NCBI GenBank assembly: GCA_032260385.1
Contig: JAVVEL010000004.1
Span: forward strand, 84,494 to 148,493
Direction of reading: 5' to 3'
DNA from: UBA9300 sp032260385
Lineage (GTDB): Bacteria > Bacteroidota > Bacteroidia > Bacteroidales > VadinHA17
DNA: 64,000 nucleotides
A program made the translations under genes and the position numbers. This document shows, piece after piece, positions 7,219 through 15,659 of the stretch (position 1 is the first letter of the stretch; the number at the start of each line of letters is the position of its first letter). The notes under the pieces were generated by a model. It searched no databases and was not told the DNA's origin. It worked only from the letters and a program-made list of their open reading frames with translations.

Positions 7219-9876
7219 ATGAATATTCCTTCCAAATATAATCCGGCCAGTGCCGAATCAAAATGGTATAAGTACTGGATGGAAGAGGGCTTTTTCAGGA
7301 GCGTGCCCGATGACCGTGATCCTTATGTTATTACCATTCCTCCACCCAATGTTACAGGTGTGCTGCACATGGGACACATGCTTAACAATACCCTCCAGGA
7401 TGTCCTTGTGAGAAGGCAGAGGATGCTGGGAAGGAATGTGTGCTGGGTTCCCGGTACCGATCATGCTTCAATTGCAACTGAAGCAAGGGTTGTGGCAAAA
7501 CTGAAGGAGGAAGGAATAGCAAAGAATGATCTGAGCAGGGATGAATTTCTTGAACACGCATGGAGGTGGACTGAAAAACACGGCGGAATAATACTTGAGC
7601 AGCTTAAGAGGCTCGGGGCTTCTTGTGATTGGGACAGAACACTCTTTACGATGGATGACCTGAGATACAGATCGGTAATCAGGGTTTTTGTCGATTTGTA
7701 CAATAAGGGACTCATTTACCGGGGTGTTAGAATGGTAAACTGGGATCCCGAGGCAAAGACCGCCGTTTCGGATGAGGAAGTTGTGTATACCGAAGAAGAT
7801 TCAAAGCTGTATTATGTGAAATACAGGATAAAGGAAATAGATGAATATATAACAGTTGCAACAACAAGACCCGAGACCATACTGGGTGATTCGGCCGTAT
7901 GCGTTAATCCTGCCGACACAAGGTATCAGCACCTGGTGGGTAAGAAAGTGCTTGTCCCGATGGTGAACAGGGAAGTCCCTGTTATTTCTGATACTTATGT
8001 TGATATGGAATTTGGGACCGGCTGCCTTAAAATAACCCCCGCTCATGACATTAATGATTACGAAATAGGACAGAGACACGGGCTTGAAATTATTGATATC
8101 TTCAATCCCGACGGGACATTGAGCAGCGAAGCCGGATTATTTACGGGATCTGACAGGTTTGAAGCAAGAAAATTCTCAGTGAGCCTGCTGAAAGAAGAAG
8201 GAGTTCTCGAGAAGGTTGAAAACTACAGGAATAAAATCGGGAGGTCAGAGCGCACAAATGCGGTTATTGAACCAAAACTGTCAATGCAGTGGTTCCTGAA
8301 AATGAAAGAAATTTCAGAACCGGCTCTTGAAGCAATAATAAACTCAGATATAAATATTTACCCTCCCAAGTTCAAAAATGTTTACCGCCACTGGATGGAG
8401 AATGTGCGTGACTGGTGCATAAGCAGGCAACTGTGGTGGGGGCATCGCATCCCGGCCTGGTATTATGGTTCAACGGGCTATGTGGTTGCCCTGAACGCGG
8501 AAGAGGCACTGGCCCTTGCCCGTAAAGCTTCGGGCAACCCAGAACTGACTCCTTCTGATTTACGCCAGGATGAGGATGTGCTTGACACCTGGTTTTCTTC
8601 CTGGCTATGGCCAATTACCTGTTTTAACGGCATACTTGAACCCGGCAATGATGACATTAATTATTACTATCCGACAAATGCCCTGGTTACAGCCCCGGAA
8701 ATTTTGTTTTTCTGGGTTGCAAGGATGATTATTGCCGGTTATGAATACCGTGGCCTGAAACCATTTGACGATGTTTATCTTCACGGTATTGTGAGGGACA
8801 AAGAGAGACAGAAAATGTCAAAGTCACTTGGCAATTCACCCGATCCCCTGGACCTTATAGGCAAGTATGGTGCTGACGGGGTGAGGGTAGGCATGCTCCT
8901 GTGTTCACCTGCCGGCAATGACCTGCTTTACGACGACTCACTTCCCGAGCAGGGAAGGAATTTCGCGAATAAGATATGGAATGCTTTCAGGCTGGTTAAA
9001 AGCTGGGAGCTGGATCCGGATATTGAAGAGCAGCCTCTGTGGTCGGCAGAGGCGGCTAAGTGGTTCGACAACAGGCTTAATGAGGCAATCAGGCAATACA
9101 ACAGGGCTTTTGACAAGTACAGGATCTCTGACGCTTTAATGATTGTGTACCGTTTGTTCTGGGAAGACTTCTCGAGCTGGTACCTCGAGGCGGTAAAACC
9201 TGATTACCGTAAACCGGTGGATACCACAACTTATGAATCTACCCTTGAATTCTTTGATAAGCTCTTACGCCTCCTTCATCCCTTTATGCCCTTTATCACG
9301 GAAGAAATATGGCAGATGATGGAGGAAAGAGAAAAGGGTTTGAGCATCATGGCAGCAGATACGCCCGAAGCAGGAAAGGTAAGCAGCTCTGTCTTGAAGG
9401 ATTTTGAGACTGCCAGGATGATTGTAAGTGCCGTGCGTAACATACGAAAGAAAAATAATCTGCCGGCGAAAGATAAGCTTGATCTGTTGGCGGGTAAAAA
9501 TACTATTGATGAAGGCTTGCCATTCCGGAACCTTATTAAACGGCTTGGAAACGTCTCGGGTATTGAAGATGTCTCAGGTATTGAAGATGTCTCAGGTAAG
9601 CCTGAGGATTCCGTGAGTTTTATGGTTGGCACATCAGAATATTATGTCCGGATGGGCGGTATGATTGATCTTGCATCTGAGCTTAAAAAGCTTGAAGCCG
9701 ATTTAAAATATTACCGGGGTTTCCTGGAATCGGTAATGAAAAAGCTTGGGAATGACAGTTTTGTAAAAAACGCTCCGGCCAAAGTGATTGAGGTTGAAGA
9801 AAAGAAGAAATCTGATACCGAAACCAGGATCAATGCTCTCGTTGAACGAATCAACGACTTAAAAGCCGGAGGATAG
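7219..9876 (+). CDS. valS: valyl-tRNA synthetase
   Basis: Class I aminoacyl-tRNA synthetase that charges tRNA(Val). The HIGH-type motif is HMGH at residues 50-53 in NVTGVLHMGHMLN; KMSKS is at 532-536. The CP1 editing domain is recognisable from TTRPETILGDSAVCVNP and GTGCLKITPAHD. The anticodon-binding domain ends in a C-terminal coiled-coil arm (LASELKKLEADLKYYRGFLE onwards). At 885 aa the size is normal. I start at the ATG rather than a TTG four codons upstream because the family begins close to the IPSKYNP segment. An in-frame duplication of six residues (GIEDVS) lies in the region before the coiled coil. Convergent with the lipoprotein gene 7 bp downstream. Confidence 0.97.
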   Translation: MNIPSKYNPASAESKWYKYWMEEGFFRSVPDDRDPYVITIPPPNVTGVLHMGHMLNNTLQDVLVRRQRMLGRNVCWVPGTDHASIATEARVVAKLKEEGIAKNDLSRDEFLEHAWRWTEKHGGIILEQLKRLGASCDWDRTLFTMDDLRYRSVIRVFVDLYNKGLIYRGVRMVNWDPEAKTAVSDEEVVYTEEDSKLYYVKYRIKEIDEYITVATTRPETILGDSAVCVNPADTRYQHLVGKKVLVPMVNREVPVISDTYVDMEFGTGCLKITPAHDINDYEIGQRHGLEIIDIFNPDGTLSSEAGLFTGSDRFEARKFSVSLLKEEGVLEKVENYRNKIGRSERTNAVIEPKLSMQWFLKMKEISEPALEAIINSDINIYPPKFKNVYRHWMENVRDWCISRQLWWGHRIPAWYYGSTGYVVALNAEEALALARKASGNPELTPSDLRQDEDVLDTWFSSWLWPITCFNGILEPGNDDINYYYPTNALVTAPEILFFWVARMIIAGYEYRGLKPFDDVYLHGIVRDKERQKMSKSLGNSPDPLDLIGKYGADGVRVGMLLCSPAGNDLLYDDSLPEQGRNFANKIWNAFRLVKSWELDPDIEEQPLWSAEAAKWFDNRLNEAIRQYNRAFDKYRISDALMIVYRLFWEDFSSWYLEAVKPDYRKPVDTTTYESTLEFFDKLLRLLHPFMPFITEEIWQMMEEREKGLSIMAADTPEAGKVSSSVLKDFETARMIVSAVRNIRKKNNLPAKDKLDLLAGKNTIDEGLPFRNLIKRLGNVSGIEDVSGIEDVSGKPEDSVSFMVGTSEYYVRMGGMIDLASELKKLEADLKYYRGFLESVMKKLGNDSFVKNAPAKVIEVEEKKKSDTETRINALVERINDLKAGG
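9553..9600 (+). repeat. 18-bp in-frame tandem repeat inside valS
   Basis: Two complete 18-bp units (GTCTCRGGTATTGAAGAT) followed by a partial third encode repeated VSGIED. The repeat lies in a linker-like part between the anticodon-binding domain and the coiled-coil arm, where extra residues should be tolerated. Confidence 0.8.
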
Positions 9877-9883
9877 AGATCGG

Positions 9884-11188
9884 TCAGGGTGTGAGCTTGC
9901 GTATAAAATAATTCTCTTCGAGCTTCACCATTTCCCAGTTATGATTAAGAACTATGTGCCAGCCGTCACCGGTGACGTGCTGTTTTTCCTGTTTTACATT
10001 TTTAGCCGGTACGCGAAGAAATCTGAGATTGGGAGATACCAGGCACCCACCTTCCTCAACAGCCAGCTTACCCCAGTTATCCGTAACCCTGATTGTCTGG
10101 TATATAGTACCCAGTGTATCAACAGGGTCGGTATCTTCGGCCTCAAAAGAAAAATTCGGGCTTAACAGTTCGAGAAGCACAACAGGCTTTTCGGTGAATT
10201 GTGCCGTCCTTCGCCTCAAGCCTTCCCTTAACTGCTCTTCACGCTGTCTTTCCTCTTCCTTCACCAGGTCTACATCATAGCTGAAGGCAAGACTGCCCGC
10301 TATATCACGGCTGATTTCCGGAAGTGTGATGTCATATCTTTCCTTCAAGGTTTCTCCGAGATCAAAATCCCTGCTATTTATTGTGGAAAAATCAAAACCC
10401 GATTCGTGAAGAAGATAAGCGTAGATATTACCATGAACAAAACCGTATGAAAAAGTGTAGGAGCGGAAATCATATATCCGGTGATAATATTCCAGGAGCA
10501 TCTTCAGATATTCATCCCTGGATTCAGAACTCAGCATCATGTATGTGAATGAAGCAAGCCCCTCATAATTCTCAAACTTATTTTCGTCCAGTATATACTT
10601 AGGATACAACTCCCTGCGTGCCGACCTGAAAACAAGAGCATCCCTGGCAGCCTGTTTTCTTGCTTCCCCGTTCGTCCTGATGGCTCTTTCAAGTGCTTTC
10701 CATTCCATTTTCAGCCATAAACGCGCGGTGCGTTCACCCATATGACTTGTGTTATAGTCGGGAGTATCTATGTCTTTTCTTATCTGTAAACAATGGAATA
10801 AACCATGGATGCATCTTGACGTAATCCTGAAATAGTCTTCTTCTTCAGGCATTGGAGCCATAGCAAAAAGAGTGCCTCCAAACTCCTTTGCATAATTTAT
10901 GACTTCTTCCCTGGGGTAGGTTCCGGTAAATATATTTCCCCTGGGCTTCAGAATGCCTTCGCTGTCCTGTACATTTGAGTACAGCTTCCTTGTTTCAGTA
11001 TCGATGAGTAATATGGGACCGTAGAGATTTTCACCCCAGAGTTTACCATCATCCCTGTCACATAATTTTTTAACTTCAGATAAATAATAGTCTGCCTTTT
11101 CAACGGTGAAGTAGTCTATGCCTTCATCTTCTTTACACCCGGCAAATAATACAGGAAGAAAAAAAATCACAACTTTCCATCTCTTCAT
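9884..11188 (-). CDS. putative lipoprotein with degenerate zincin-like motif
   Basis: The N-terminus is a lipoprotein signal with lipobox LFAGC (Cys18), so the product is probably anchored in an outer or inner membrane. I do not recognise a named family. The region HGLFH (128-132) followed about 75 residues later by EGLAS (Glu209) is laid out like a gluzincin site (HExxH plus a downstream Glu), but the catalytic Glu is Gly. Arginine/alanine-rich helices (RLWLKMEWKALERAI, ARDALVFRSARRE) lie between the two. The C-terminal third is a beta-rich, otherwise featureless segment. It is monocistronic between convergent valS and divergent glnA. It could be an inactive peptidase-fold binding protein; this is inference. 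Confidence 0.7.
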   Translation of the reverse strand: MKRWKVVIFFLPVLFAGCKEDEGIDYFTVEKADYYLSEVKKLCDRDDGKLWGENLYGPILLIDTETRKLYSNVQDSEGILKPRGNIFTGTYPREEVINYAKEFGGTLFAMAPMPEEEDYFRITSRCIHGLFHCLQIRKDIDTPDYNTSHMGERTARLWLKMEWKALERAIRTNGEARKQAARDALVFRSARRELYPKYILDENKFENYEGLASFTYMMLSSESRDEYLKMLLEYYHRIYDFRSYTFSYGFVHGNIYAYLLHESGFDFSTINSRDFDLGETLKERYDITLPEISRDIAGSLAFSYDVDLVKEEERQREEQLREGLRRRTAQFTEKPVVLLELLSPNFSFEAEDTDPVDTLGTIYQTIRVTDNWGKLAVEEGGCLVSPNLRFLRVPAKNVKQEKQHVTGDGWHIVLNHNWEMVKLEENYFIRKLTP

Positions 11189-11208
11189 GCTTGTATTTCT
11201 TTAGTCTT

Positions 11209-11216
11209 CAAAAATA
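11209..11216 (-). promoter_or_regulatory. candidate -7 box of lipoprotein gene promoter
   Basis: The minus strand reads TATTTTTG, a full match to TAnnTTTG, about 20 nt before the lipoprotein ATG. No convincing -33 TTG is present. Confidence 0.38.
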
Positions 11217-11287
11217 ATAAAAATCTTAAACCCGGCTAACAGCCTATGGATAATAATTGATTGAATGATCAGCATGATTTAGGACAT

Positions 11288-11317
11288 TTGTTCGAACAGA
11301 CTAAATTTATATATTTG
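11288..11317 (+). promoter_or_regulatory. Bacteroidota-type promoter of glnA
   Basis: TTG, then exactly 19 nt, then TATATTTG: both elements of the Bacteroidota housekeeping promoter at canonical spacing. The -7 box ends 30 nt before the glnA ATG. Confidence 0.65.
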
Positions 11318-11347
11318 AAACCCTGTTAATACCGGGTAAAAAAATAT

Positions 11348-12856
11348 ATGATGACAGATAGTGAAATTATAATGAATCCGAATGAGCTGGTTCAGTTCCT
11401 GAAGAAACCGGCCGCTCAGTTTACAAAGGCAGACATTATCAGGTTTGTCGAAGCCAAAAGTATAGAAATGATAAATTTCAGGTATGTTGCTGAAGACGGC
11501 AAGCTCAAGACCCTGAATTTTGTTTTGTCTAACCGCCGGCATCTTGAAGACTTGCTTTCAGAAGGAGAGAGAGTTGACGGGTCAAGCCTGTTTTCATTCG
11601 TAGGTGCAGGATCAAGCGACCTTTATGTTATACCAAGGTACCGTACTGCATTTTTAAATCCTTTCACCGAAAGGCCTGCACTTGATATATTGTGTTCCTT
11701 TTATGATTTCGAGGGAAAACCCCTTGAGAGCTCACCGGAAAATATACTGAAAAAAGCTTATGGCAGGTTTGTATCAAAATCAGGATTGACCATGAAGGCT
11801 CTTGGCGAACTGGAGTATTATGTAAGATCTATTGAAGATGACCTTTATCCCATGCTTGATCAGAAAGGTTATCACCAGTCAATGCCCTTTGCCAAGTTTG
11901 AAGATCTGCGTATTGAAGCCCTTGACCTGTGTGCCCGGGCTGGATGCAAAATAAAATACGGGCATTCAGAAGTGGGTGGTTTTACAAAGGAAGGGGATAA
12001 TTATGAACAGCATGAGATAGAATTTCTTCCCACAGAAGTCGACTTTGCTGTTGAACAGATGGTAATAACAAAATGGATCCTCAGAATGCTGGCCTATGAA
12101 CGTGGAGTGGAAATAAGTTTTGCACCCAAAATAACTGTTGGAAAAGCAGGCAGTGGACTTCATATTCATATGCTGCTCGAGAAAGACGGGCAGAATATTA
12201 TGCTTGAAAACGGTGAGATCAGCAGTCTGGCGAAAAGGATGATAGCAGGTATACTTGACCTGTCCGGTTCACTGACAGCCTTTGGCAATACCATCCCGAC
12301 ATCATATCTGAGGCTTGTTCCTCACCAGGAAGCACCGACGAACATATGCTGGGGCGACAGAAACAGATCGGTTCTCGTGCGTGTGCCCCTGGGCTGGACG
12401 GGTACCGGGAACATGATAAAAAATGCAAACCCCCTTGAAGGGTCTGAACCTGAGTCCTCCGGAAGCAGGCAGACCGTTGAATTCAGGGCACCTGACGGCT
12501 CGGCCGACCTCTACCTCCTTATGGCCGGACTGGTTACGGCAATACAGCATGGACTCGAAATGGAGAATGGACTCGAATATGCCAACAGCCTTTATGTTTC
12601 TGGTAACCTCTTCGCCAATGAGAATAAGAGCTTCCTTGAAAAGCTTGAATCTTTACCTGCATCATGCTGGGAATCAGCTGAAAATCTTGATAAGCAACGT
12701 AAATATTACGAAGAGGCTAATGTCTTTCCTTCCGGTCTTATAAATAGCATAGTGAAACGATTGAAATCATACGATGATAAAAATCTGAGCGAAAGATTAT
12801 ATGGCAAAAAGGAGGAGCTGGCCGGGCTGGTTAATAAATATCTTCACTGCCGCTGA
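11348..12856 (+). CDS. glnA: glutamine synthetase (GSI-like)
   Basis: ATP-dependent ligase making glutamine from glutamate and ammonia, cytoplasmic. Recognisable catalytic segments are VDGSSLFSF (near the N-terminal domain boundary), the metal-binding GELEYYV, GSGLHIHMLL (equivalent of GSGMHxH), NRSVLVRVP and VEFRAPDGSADLY. At 502 aa it is the size of class I rather than the roughly 730-aa class III enzymes common in Bacteroidales. Several motifs deviate from textbook GSI (for example LRLVPHQEAPTNICWG), so a related gamma-glutamyl ligase is a minor alternative. I see no tyrosine segment resembling the adenylylation loop. The 3' end overlaps the convergent yihY-like gene by 13 bp. Confidence 0.85.
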   Translation: MMTDSEIIMNPNELVQFLKKPAAQFTKADIIRFVEAKSIEMINFRYVAEDGKLKTLNFVLSNRRHLEDLLSEGERVDGSSLFSFVGAGSSDLYVIPRYRTAFLNPFTERPALDILCSFYDFEGKPLESSPENILKKAYGRFVSKSGLTMKALGELEYYVRSIEDDLYPMLDQKGYHQSMPFAKFEDLRIEALDLCARAGCKIKYGHSEVGGFTKEGDNYEQHEIEFLPTEVDFAVEQMVITKWILRMLAYERGVEISFAPKITVGKAGSGLHIHMLLEKDGQNIMLENGEISSLAKRMIAGILDLSGSLTAFGNTIPTSYLRLVPHQEAPTNICWGDRNRSVLVRVPLGWTGTGNMIKNANPLEGSEPESSGSRQTVEFRAPDGSADLYLLMAGLVTAIQHGLEMENGLEYANSLYVSGNLFANENKSFLEKLESLPASCWESAENLDKQRKYYEEANVFPSGLINSIVKRLKSYDDKNLSERLYGKKEELAGLVNKYLHCR

Positions 12857-13776
12857 TCATCCGGGTCGATTGTATTTGAATTGGCACTTTTTATACTGGC
12901 GTTGAGCTCAAAACCTATCAGGAGGGTAATTGAATTAAGGTAGAGCCAAAGCAGGATTACAAGTATGGTTCCCATCGATCCGTAAAGCCTGTTATACTGG
13001 TCAAAATTATTTACGTATGCCGAAAAGCCCAGTGAGGTGGCAATAAAAAGAAGTGTTGCCAGCGAAGATCCTGCTGAAATAAACCTGAATTTTGCCTTCC
13101 TGGAGGGCGCCAGGTAGTAGAGAAAAGATATTGCGGTGAACAGAAGGGCTATTATGACCATCCATTTTGAGATCTGCAAGAGGTAATATACAATCCCGCT
13201 TTCAACAATGTTGTTTTCAACCAGTTTCTCAACAACCGACCTGCCGAAAATAAGTAATATAGCTGATACAGTAATCAGCAGGCCTATTAAAAAGAAGAGA
13301 AAAAAGGCTATCTTTCTCTGTGCCACCCAGCTCCTTGTTTCAAACTTGTGATCGGATACCACAAAGGCGTTGATAAGGGCATGAATGCCATTGGTTGACA
13401 TTATGGCCGAGGCTACTATCATTATAATGAGAAAGATGTTGCTCCGGTTTGTGACAGCATCCCGGATGCTTTGTTCCAGAAGAGTATAGGCTCTTTCAGG
13501 CATTATACTCTCGAAGAGTAGTATGACCTGTTCCTGGAAGCCCTGAACGGGAATGTAAGGAATGAGAGTAAAAAGAAGGAAGGTAGCCGGGACAAGGCTT
13601 ATTAAAAGATTAAAGGCTATGGATGAAGCCCGGGTAACCAGGGCTCCCTTCTTAAAACCCCTGACAAAAAAAACAATGACATCATAAATCGGCACCCTGT
13701 CAAAGCCCGGTAAAACCAGGTTTTTGAGACGCTCAAGAATATATTCGCCTGTTTTATCCCTGTTGAATAACCTCAT
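12844..13776 (-). CDS. YihY/BrkB family inner-membrane protein
   Basis: Polytopic membrane protein of the YihY/UPF0761 (historically BrkB) family, 310 aa with six predicted hydrophobic spans. The conserved family elements KGALVTRASSIAFNLLISLVP and the C-terminal YGSMGTILVILLWLYL stretch are present. Function is not established; members have been annotated as RNase BN in error. The ATG overlaps the nadC stop as ATGA, so the two are coupled. The last residues are hydrophilic and cross the glnA terminus on the other strand. Confidence 0.88.
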   Translation of the reverse strand: MRLFNRDKTGEYILERLKNLVLPGFDRVPIYDVIVFFVRGFKKGALVTRASSIAFNLLISLVPATFLLFTLIPYIPVQGFQEQVILLFESIMPERAYTLLEQSIRDAVTNRSNIFLIIMIVASAIMSTNGIHALINAFVVSDHKFETRSWVAQRKIAFFLFFLIGLLITVSAILLIFGRSVVEKLVENNIVESGIVYYLLQISKWMVIIALLFTAISFLYYLAPSRKAKFRFISAGSSLATLLFIATSLGFSAYVNNFDQYNRLYGSMGTILVILLWLYLNSITLLIGFELNASIKSANSNTIDPDDQRQ

Positions 13777-14615
13777 ATGGCCTTCAGGCTGATATCAAGA
13801 CTTTTAACATGGTGGGTAAGAGCACCAACCGAAATATAATCTACACCGCACCTTGCATATGATATAACTGTTTCAAGATTTATGCCTCCGGATGATTCAA
13901 TTTCATATCTTCGGCCTGCAAGTTTGATTGCCTTCTCAGTGTCAGCAATACTGAAATTGTCCAGCATGATCCTGTTTATCATGCCCTCTTTCAGAATTTG
14001 TTCAAGTTCATCAAGGTTCCTGGCTTCAATTACAATTTCCAGCTCCTTCTTCGTCTTCTTAATGTATTCATTGGCCCTGGCTATCGCTTTTTTTATGCCT
14101 CCTGCATAATCAATGTGATTATCCTTGAGCATTATCATGTCGTAAAGGCCCATTCGATGGTTTACTCCTCCTCCTATTCTGACTGCTTCTTTTTCAAAAG
14201 CCCTGAACCCTGGTGTTGTTTTCCTGGTGTCGAGTATGCGGGCCTTGTAAGGCTTAACGGCATCCACGTAACTTCTTGTGCTGGTGGCAATAGCGCTCAT
14301 CCTCTGAATAATATTAAGCACCAGTCTTTCCGATTTAAGCAAACCCTGAACCGGGCCCTCTGCAATAAAGCCTGTTTCTCCGGCTTTTACCCTGGTCCCG
14401 TCGGCAAGGCAATCGAGCAGTTTAATCCTGCTATCAATCCTGCTGAACACATAGCCTGCAATATCAATGCCTGCAAGCACTCCGGCTTCCTTTATCAGCA
14501 GCCCGGATCTGCCCCTTGCATTGCCTGGTATGCATGCCAGGGAACTATGATCACCGTCTCCTATATCTTCTGTGATTGCAAGGTCAACAAGATTACGAAT
14601 TTTCTCCTGTATCAT
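13773..14615 (-). CDS. nadC: nicotinate-nucleotide pyrophosphorylase (carboxylating)
   Basis: Quinolinate phosphoribosyltransferase: quinolinate plus PRPP gives nicotinate mononucleotide in de novo NAD synthesis. Visible are the N-terminal EDIGDGDHSS segment, the central RLVLNIIQRMSAIATSTR and RILDTRKTTPGFR, the KDNHID motif, and the C-terminal ESSGGINLETVISYA and GVDYISVGALTH. At 280 aa the length is standard. I start at the ATG three codons inside a longer TTG frame. The start lies inside the end of the DUF4783 gene (23-nt overlap), and the stop overlaps the yihY-like start by 4 nt. Confidence 0.95.
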   Translation of the reverse strand: MIQEKIRNLVDLAITEDIGDGDHSSLACIPGNARGRSGLLIKEAGVLAGIDIAGYVFSRIDSRIKLLDCLADGTRVKAGETGFIAEGPVQGLLKSERLVLNIIQRMSAIATSTRSYVDAVKPYKARILDTRKTTPGFRAFEKEAVRIGGGVNHRMGLYDMIMLKDNHIDYAGGIKKAIARANEYIKKTKKELEIVIEARNLDELEQILKEGMINRIMLDNFSIADTEKAIKLAGRRYEIESSGGINLETVISYARCGVDYISVGALTHHVKSLDISLKAI

Positions 14616-15003
14616 CCTTTTCAATTCTAAGCTGATGTATAAGTGGTTTTGAATCGATGGTCTTGATAAGAAAATATACCCTGTAATTACCTTTTCGGGT
14701 GCGCAGGGTGCCTATGGCATAGGCCGACTCAGACCTCCCTCCTTTGTGCTTTATGACAAAATCATTTGTGGCGTGTTCACGAAAAAAATCCTTCAGTATT
14801 CCCTCAGCAACTTTTTTTGTGTAAAAATCTTCCTTGTCGAGCAGGGCTAGCTCAACAGTTGAATTCAGATATTCCGAAAGTACATCTACATTACCGGCTT
14901 TGAAAGCAAGTGTTATCTTATCAGGGATATCTACTGCCTGCCCGCTGATATAGTTGGTTCCTGACAGGACAAGAACAATTATTATGCTTAATACTATTCT
15001 CAT
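14593..15003 (-). CDS. DUF4783-like secreted protein
   Basis: A 136-aa exported protein: signal peptide over the first 20-22 residues (MRIVLSIIIVLVLSG, cleavage near SGQA), then a small alpha+beta domain of the cone/NTF2-like type (ITLAFKAGNVDVLSEYLN, later FVIKHKGGRSESAYAIGTLR and YRVYFLIKT). This matches DUF4783, a Bacteroidota family of unknown function often next to nadC. I chose the ATG that places the signal peptide first; a longer upstream frame is hydrophilic and unlikely. It is the first gene of a three-gene overlapping run with nadC and the yihY-like gene. Confidence 0.8.
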   Translation of the reverse strand: MRIVLSIIIVLVLSGTNYISGQAVDIPDKITLAFKAGNVDVLSEYLNSTVELALLDKEDFYTKKVAEGILKDFFREHATNDFVIKHKGGRSESAYAIGTLRTRKGNYRVYFLIKTIDSKPLIHQLRIEKDDTGENS

Positions 15004-15034
15004 GAAGCTCACAGTTTTATTTATCTTACAAGGG

Positions 15035-15042
15035 CAAAAATA
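15035..15042 (-). promoter_or_regulatory. candidate -7 box for DUF4783-nadC-yihY run
   Basis: The minus strand reads TATTTTTG, a full TAnnTTTG match, about 31 nt before the DUF4783 ATG. No -33 TTG is seen at the expected spacing. Confidence 0.4.
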
Positions 15043-15168
15043 GTCGAAATTAATCAAATCATGAAATAACACGGCTCATTATGCCTCACTGTAAAATTCA
15101 GATTGTTTGTATAAATTCGTATGTTTACCTTCAATAATTAATGCTAGCAAAAACTATACCGTCCTCCT

Positions 15169-15642
15169 ATGAAATTGTCGATAATACAGGTGGGAAAAAC
15201 GGATGAACAGTTTATCAGGGATGGATTATCCATGTATTATTCCAGGATAAGAAAAATGTTGTCTCTGGAAATAATTACGGTAGATACCCAGAAAGAATCG
15301 CGGAATAAGCCTGAATCGGTTCAGAAAACAGATCAAGCTCTGGCAATTTCAAACCGCTTCAGACAGGGTGATTTCATAGTTCTCCTTGATGAGGCTGGAG
15401 AGCAGATGAATTCGCGTGACCTTGCCTCTTTTATCAGTAAGACTATGAATTCAGGTCCCAAAAGGATAGTATTTGTTATTGGTGGACCATGGGGACTGGA
15501 TGCCGGACTGGCCGGGAAAGCAAACAGGATTATAGCCCTTTCTCGTCTTACATTTTCGCATCAATTGGTACGGTTATTGTTTGCTGAACAGCTATACCGG
15601 GCTTTGACTATATTAAGGGGAATTCCTTACCACCATGATTGA
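15169..15642 (+). CDS. rlmH: 23S rRNA pseudouridine(1915)-N3-methyltransferase RlmH
   Basis: SPOUT-class methyltransferase that modifies pseudouridine 1915 in helix 69 of 23S rRNA on assembled 70S ribosomes. Typical pieces are the N-terminal MKLSIIQVGKT, the cofactor-knot segment FVIGGPWGLD and the C-terminal FSHQLVRLLFAEQLYRA followed by GIPYHH. At 157 aa it is full length. The histidine kinase gene follows after 17 bp, so the two are probably co-transcribed, although no functional link is known. Confidence 0.96.
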   Translation: MKLSIIQVGKTDEQFIRDGLSMYYSRIRKMLSLEIITVDTQKESRNKPESVQKTDQALAISNRFRQGDFIVLLDEAGEQMNSRDLASFISKTMNSGPKRIVFVIGGPWGLDAGLAGKANRIIALSRLTFSHQLVRLLFAEQLYRALTILRGIPYHHD

Positions 15643-15659
15643 AATATGAAAGCTGTAAA

